A stretch of 64,000 nt of DNA from Antilocapra americana (Eukaryota; Chordata; Mammalia; Artiodactyla; Antilocapridae), in contig ML664161.1 in the NCBI GenBank assembly GCA_007570785.1, forward strand, positions 8,254,352 to 8,318,351, written 5' to 3'. The notes beneath the pieces were generated by a model. That model searched no databases. It had not been told where the DNA came from and saw only the letters and a program-made list of their open reading frames with translations. Below are positions 60,323 to 64,000 of this stretch, piece after piece (position 1 is the stretch's first letter; the number at the start of each line of letters is the position of its first letter). The position numbers and the translations under genes were made by a program.

Positions 60323-60744
60323 ATCCTAAAATGTTATCAGCAAAGTTTATATATTACCCTTGGTGGTAATGTTCTAGTCTTCCCTCCTATCTGAACACCT
60401 TACACTTTCTTTACCTTCTCAGTTTCAAAATTTGCTCCTTCAAAGATTTAATAAACTTATTCAGATATAAATCAGAAGTGTCGAGCAAGGGTCAACTCAA
60501 AGGTCAAGCCACTGATTCCAAGTGGCTTCCTGGATAGCTATGTTGAAAAGTGGATTCCTGGAACTAGACACCTGGGGGAAGAAATCTGGGTTAATGGTGA
60601 ATGGCGGCCAGGATGGAAAGCATGAAGGTCACATACCTGCCATCTTTCCTGTGAAGGATAATGGTAAATATTTTCCTTTCTAGAAGTAGTTAAATGTTTA
60701 TAAGTACAATTGTAAGCCAAAAGAAGACCATTTTGTCATTAGCC

Positions 60745-62900
60745 TGTCAGTTCAGTTCAGTCACTCAGTCGTGTCCAAATCTTTGGGACCCCATGAACTG
60801 CAGCAAGCCAGGCCTCCCTGCCCATCACCAACTCCCTGAGTCCACCCAAACCCATGTCCATAGAGTGGTGATGCCTTCTAGCCATCTCCTCCTCTGTTGT
60901 TCCCTTCTCCTCCTGCCCCCAATCCTTTCCAGCATCAGGGTCTTTTCCAACGAGTCGACTCTTTGCATGAGGTGGCCAAAGTATTGGAGTTTCAGCTTCA
61001 ACATCAGTCCTTACAATGAACACCCAGGACTGATCTCCTTTAGGATAGACTGGTTGGATCTTCTTGCAGTCCAAGGGCCTCTTAAGAGTCTTCTCCAACA
61101 CCACAGTTCAAAAGCCTCAGTTCTTCGGCGCTCAGCTTTCTTCAGTGTCCAACTCTCACATCCATACATGACTACTGGAAAAACCATAGCCTTGACTAGA
61201 CAGACCTGTGTAGGCAAAGTAATGTCTCTGTTTTTCAATATGCTATTTAGGTTGGTCATGACTTTCCTTCCAAGGAGTAAGCGTCTTTTAATTTCATGGC
61301 TGCAATCAACATCTGCAGTGGTTTTGGAGCCCCCAAAAATAAAGTCTGATACTGTTTCTACTGTTTCCCATCTATTTGCCATGAAGTGATGGGACCGGAT
61401 GCCATGATCTTAGTTTTCTGAAAGTTGAGCTTTGAGCCAACTTCTTCACTCTCCTCTTTCACTTTCATCAAGAGGCTTTTTAGTTCTTCTTCAGGTTCTG
61501 CCACAAGGGTGGCGTTATCTGCATATCTGAGGTTATTGATATTTCTCCTGACAATCTTGATTCCAGCTTGTGCTTTTTCCAGCCCAGCATTTCTCATGAT
61601 GTACTCTGTATATAAGTTAAATAAGCAGGGTGACAATATACAGCCTTGACGTACTCCTTTTTCTATTTGGAATCAATCTGTTGTTCCATGTCCAGTTCTA
61701 ACTGTTGCTTCCTGATCTGCATACAGGTTTCTCAAGAGACAGGTCAGATGCTCTGGTATTCCCATCTCCTTCAGAATTTTCCACAGTTTGTTGTGATCCA
61801 CATAGTCAAAGGCTTTGGCATAGTCAATAAAGCAGAAGTAGATTTTTTCTGGAACTCTCTTGCTTTTTCGATGATCCAGCAGATGTTGGCAATTTGATCT
61901 CTGGTTCCTCTGCCTTTTCTAAAACCAGCTTGAACATGCTAAAGTCTGGCTTGGAGAATTTTGAGCATTACTTTACTAGCATGTGAGATGAGTGCAATTG
62001 TGCAGTAGTTCAAGCATTCTTAGGCATTGCCTTTCTTTGGGATTGGAATGAAAACTGACCTTTTCCATTCCTGGGGCCACTGCTGAGTTTTCCAAATTTG
62101 CTGGCATATTTAGTGCAGCACTTTCACAGCATCATCTTTTAGGATTTGAAATAGCTCAACTGGAATTCCATCTCCTCCACTAGTTTTCTTCATAGTGATG
62201 CTTTCTAAGGCCCGCTTGACTTCAGATTCCAGGATGTCTGGCTCTAGGTGAGTGATCACACCATCATGATCATCTGGGTCGCGAAGATCTCCTTTGTACA
62301 GTTCTTCTGTGTATTCTTGCCACCTCTTCTTAATATCTTCTGCTTCTGTTAGGTCCATACCATTTCTGTCCTTTATCGTGCCCATCTTCGCATGAAATGT
62401 TCCCTTGGTATCTCTAATTTCTTGAAGAGATCTCTAGTCTTTCCCATTCTATTGTTTTCCTCTATTTCTTTGCATTGATCACTGAGGAAGGCTTTCTTAT
62501 TTCTCCTTGCTATTCTTTGGAATTCTGAATTCGGATGGGAATATCTTTCCTTTTCTCCTTTGCTTTTTGCTTCTCTTCTTTTCACAGCTATTTGTAAGGC
62601 CTCATCAGACAGCCATTTTGCTTTTTTGCATTTCTTTTCTATGGGGATTGTCTTAATCCCTGTCTCCTGTACAGTGTCACGAACCTTTGTCCATAGTTCA
62701 TCAGGCATTCTGTCTATCAGATCTAGTCCCTTAAATCTATTTCTCACTCTCACTGTATAATCATAAGGGATTTGATTTAGGTCATACCTGAATGGTCTAG
62801 TGGTTTTCCCTACTTTCTTCAATTTAAGTCTGAATTTGGCAATAAGGAGTTCATGATCTGAGCCACATTCAGCTCCAGGTCTTGTTTTTGTTGACTGTGG
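60745..62900 (-). mobile_element. BovB (RTE) LINE, 5'-truncated, partly open
   Basis: On the minus strand the order is: linker region (AECGSDHELLIAKFRLK near 62875), KAKWLSDEALQIAVKRR, then RNGMDLTEAEDIKKRWQEY at 62370. These are followed by the KTSGGDGIPVELFQ finger region near 62170 and the catalytic box as YADN (LRYADNATLV near 61530) instead of YADD. The C-terminal blocks and 3' end lie at 60745-60800. Several indels split the frame (for example between 62110 and 61640). The altered YADN box and missing endonuclease mean it is inactive. Confidence 0.94.
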
Positions 62901-64000
62901 GAGAGCATAAACAAAGTAGAGGGAAGCCCCACCCCTGATGCCTATAAAACAATACAAGGTAGATGGTTACCGACACCCTAAAGAAGTTTAACATTATGTG
63001 TCTTATTGTCTGAATCCAAATCTGTATCATTTTCTCAAAATGAAAACTCATTTAACTTAAAAAAGTCATCATTTTTGGTTAAACTTGAACATATCCTTCA
63101 AGTAATATAGAAAAAAATTACTTGAGACTATTACTCATTTATTATGATTTTGATTAGCTAAAATCTGTTTATCACCACAAGATAATTAAAAATATGAATT
63201 TCTCTTTTACCATTAAACCAGGGGCCCTAAGGTTATGTACAAATCAACTCAACTGCTTTAAATGATCGATAATCTAGAAATTTGTAAACAAATCTAGCAA
63301 GAAAGCCAAAGACATTTTGATTGAATTACTCTTGTTTTAAATTTAAGATTTACTCACTTCTTTTCTTAACTAACCTGACCAACCTGTCTTAACATTTCTA
63401 TTTCAAACCAATGTACTGAGACAAACCTCAAACTCCCTCTCACATACACAGAAATATGGCTTATCTTACTGCCCCAAGTATGTTGAGATTCATATCTAAC
63501 CCATGCTTTTCAAATCTCAAGTTTGAATACACAATTTTAAAGTACATGTATGCCCTTTTTAAAGGACATATTTCTAATTCTGTGCTTTAGCCTCAAGATT
63601 GTAACTAGAACCAGTCATTTTCCTTTGTACTGTGTCCTATTTTTTGACTTAAAGGATAACCTCTTTATCCATAAGCTCTAATCCCCTTACATGTAGTGGG
63701 CCCAAGCTGAATATGGGGATTAAAATGCAGAAATCTCTTCTTGAAGGAAAACTTTCAAAACTTTCTTTGCATTTGTCCCTAGTTTCTGTTCTTTTACTGT
63801 AATGCTTTTATTCCCTATAAATCCAGTAAGTATCTTAATTCCTTTTTATTTCTCTGAGCTCCAAAGTCAATCACAGAAAAAAAGTACCTTTTTTTTGTCT
63901 TTCATACAGAAGTTGGCCTCCATGTGGCTGCTCACAAGCAGCATGGGTCAGGGAGAGAAAAGAAGTGGTCAGATTATTGAGCCTCATTCTTCCAGTCTGT
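62901..64000. other. PLD1 intron sequence without a recognised feature
   Basis: AT-rich unique intron to the window end. I searched the minus strand for the next PLD1 upstream exon, expected to end just before LLRSAADW, and did not find it. Confidence 0.6.

Noticed and set aside
62373..62957. 194-codon minus-strand ORF as a possible novel protein
   Set aside because: From about residue 20 onward it is the BovB region between endonuclease and reverse transcriptase. The first residues are flanking intron read through by chance.
63893..64000. Possible upstream PLD1 exon at the right edge
   Set aside because: The minus-strand translation gives no PLD1-like residues and there is no suitable donor leading into LLRSAADW.

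Overview
This window is nuclear DNA from a ruminant, most likely a bovid (cattle, bison, yak, sheep or goat type). The evidence is the repeat content: BovB (RTE-type) LINEs, many Bov-tA / BOV-A2 SINEs, cetartiodactyl CHR-type tRNA-derived SINEs and ruminant L1 3' ends. The sequence is intron-rich and AT-rich, has no long host ORF, and contains one 100-N assembly gap. It is not microbial, so there are no operons, CRISPR arrays or prophages.

The only host gene I can support is PLD1 (phospholipase D1), read on the minus strand. Seven consecutive internal exons are present, in transcript order 57674-57564, 51882-51794, 36623-36510, 33815-33766, 23572-23438, 12083-11930 and 1799-1682. All seven have AG/GT splice borders and compatible phases. 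Together they give 771 nt, or 257 uninterrupted codons. By human PLD1 numbering recalled from memory (1,074 aa) they cover about residues 744-1000: the conserved IYIENQFF motif, the catalytic core and the complete second HKD motif with its GSxN. The N-terminal part (PX, PH, first HKD) lies beyond base 64000. The last ~74 codons and the 3' UTR lie to the left of base 1.

Everything else is intron. Working left to right, it holds: L1 3' ends at 2.0-2.6, 5.8-6.7 and 19.8-20.3 kb; BovB copies at 7.4-8.5 (-), 15.0-16.6 (+), 52.2-54.9 (+) and 60.7-62.9 kb (-), plus shorter 3' fragments; about two dozen Bov-tA-type and nine CHR-type SINEs; older L1, MIR, L2, MER5-like, Tigger-like and probable MaLR remnants; and several microsatellites. 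Many insertions are nested, so relative ages can be read directly. All BovB reading frames seen are broken or truncated.

I do not see a previously undescribed biological system. The observation I would follow first is a CHR-type SINE beside the PLD1 exon at 57564-57674. Its target-site duplication includes that exon's splice donor, and the only mismatch between the two duplicate copies is the donor's +1 G. Next are two pairs of inverted BovB copies that each bracket a single PLD1 exon. Repeat boundaries were placed by eye from remembered consensus sequences and are approximate unless a target-site duplication fixes them.
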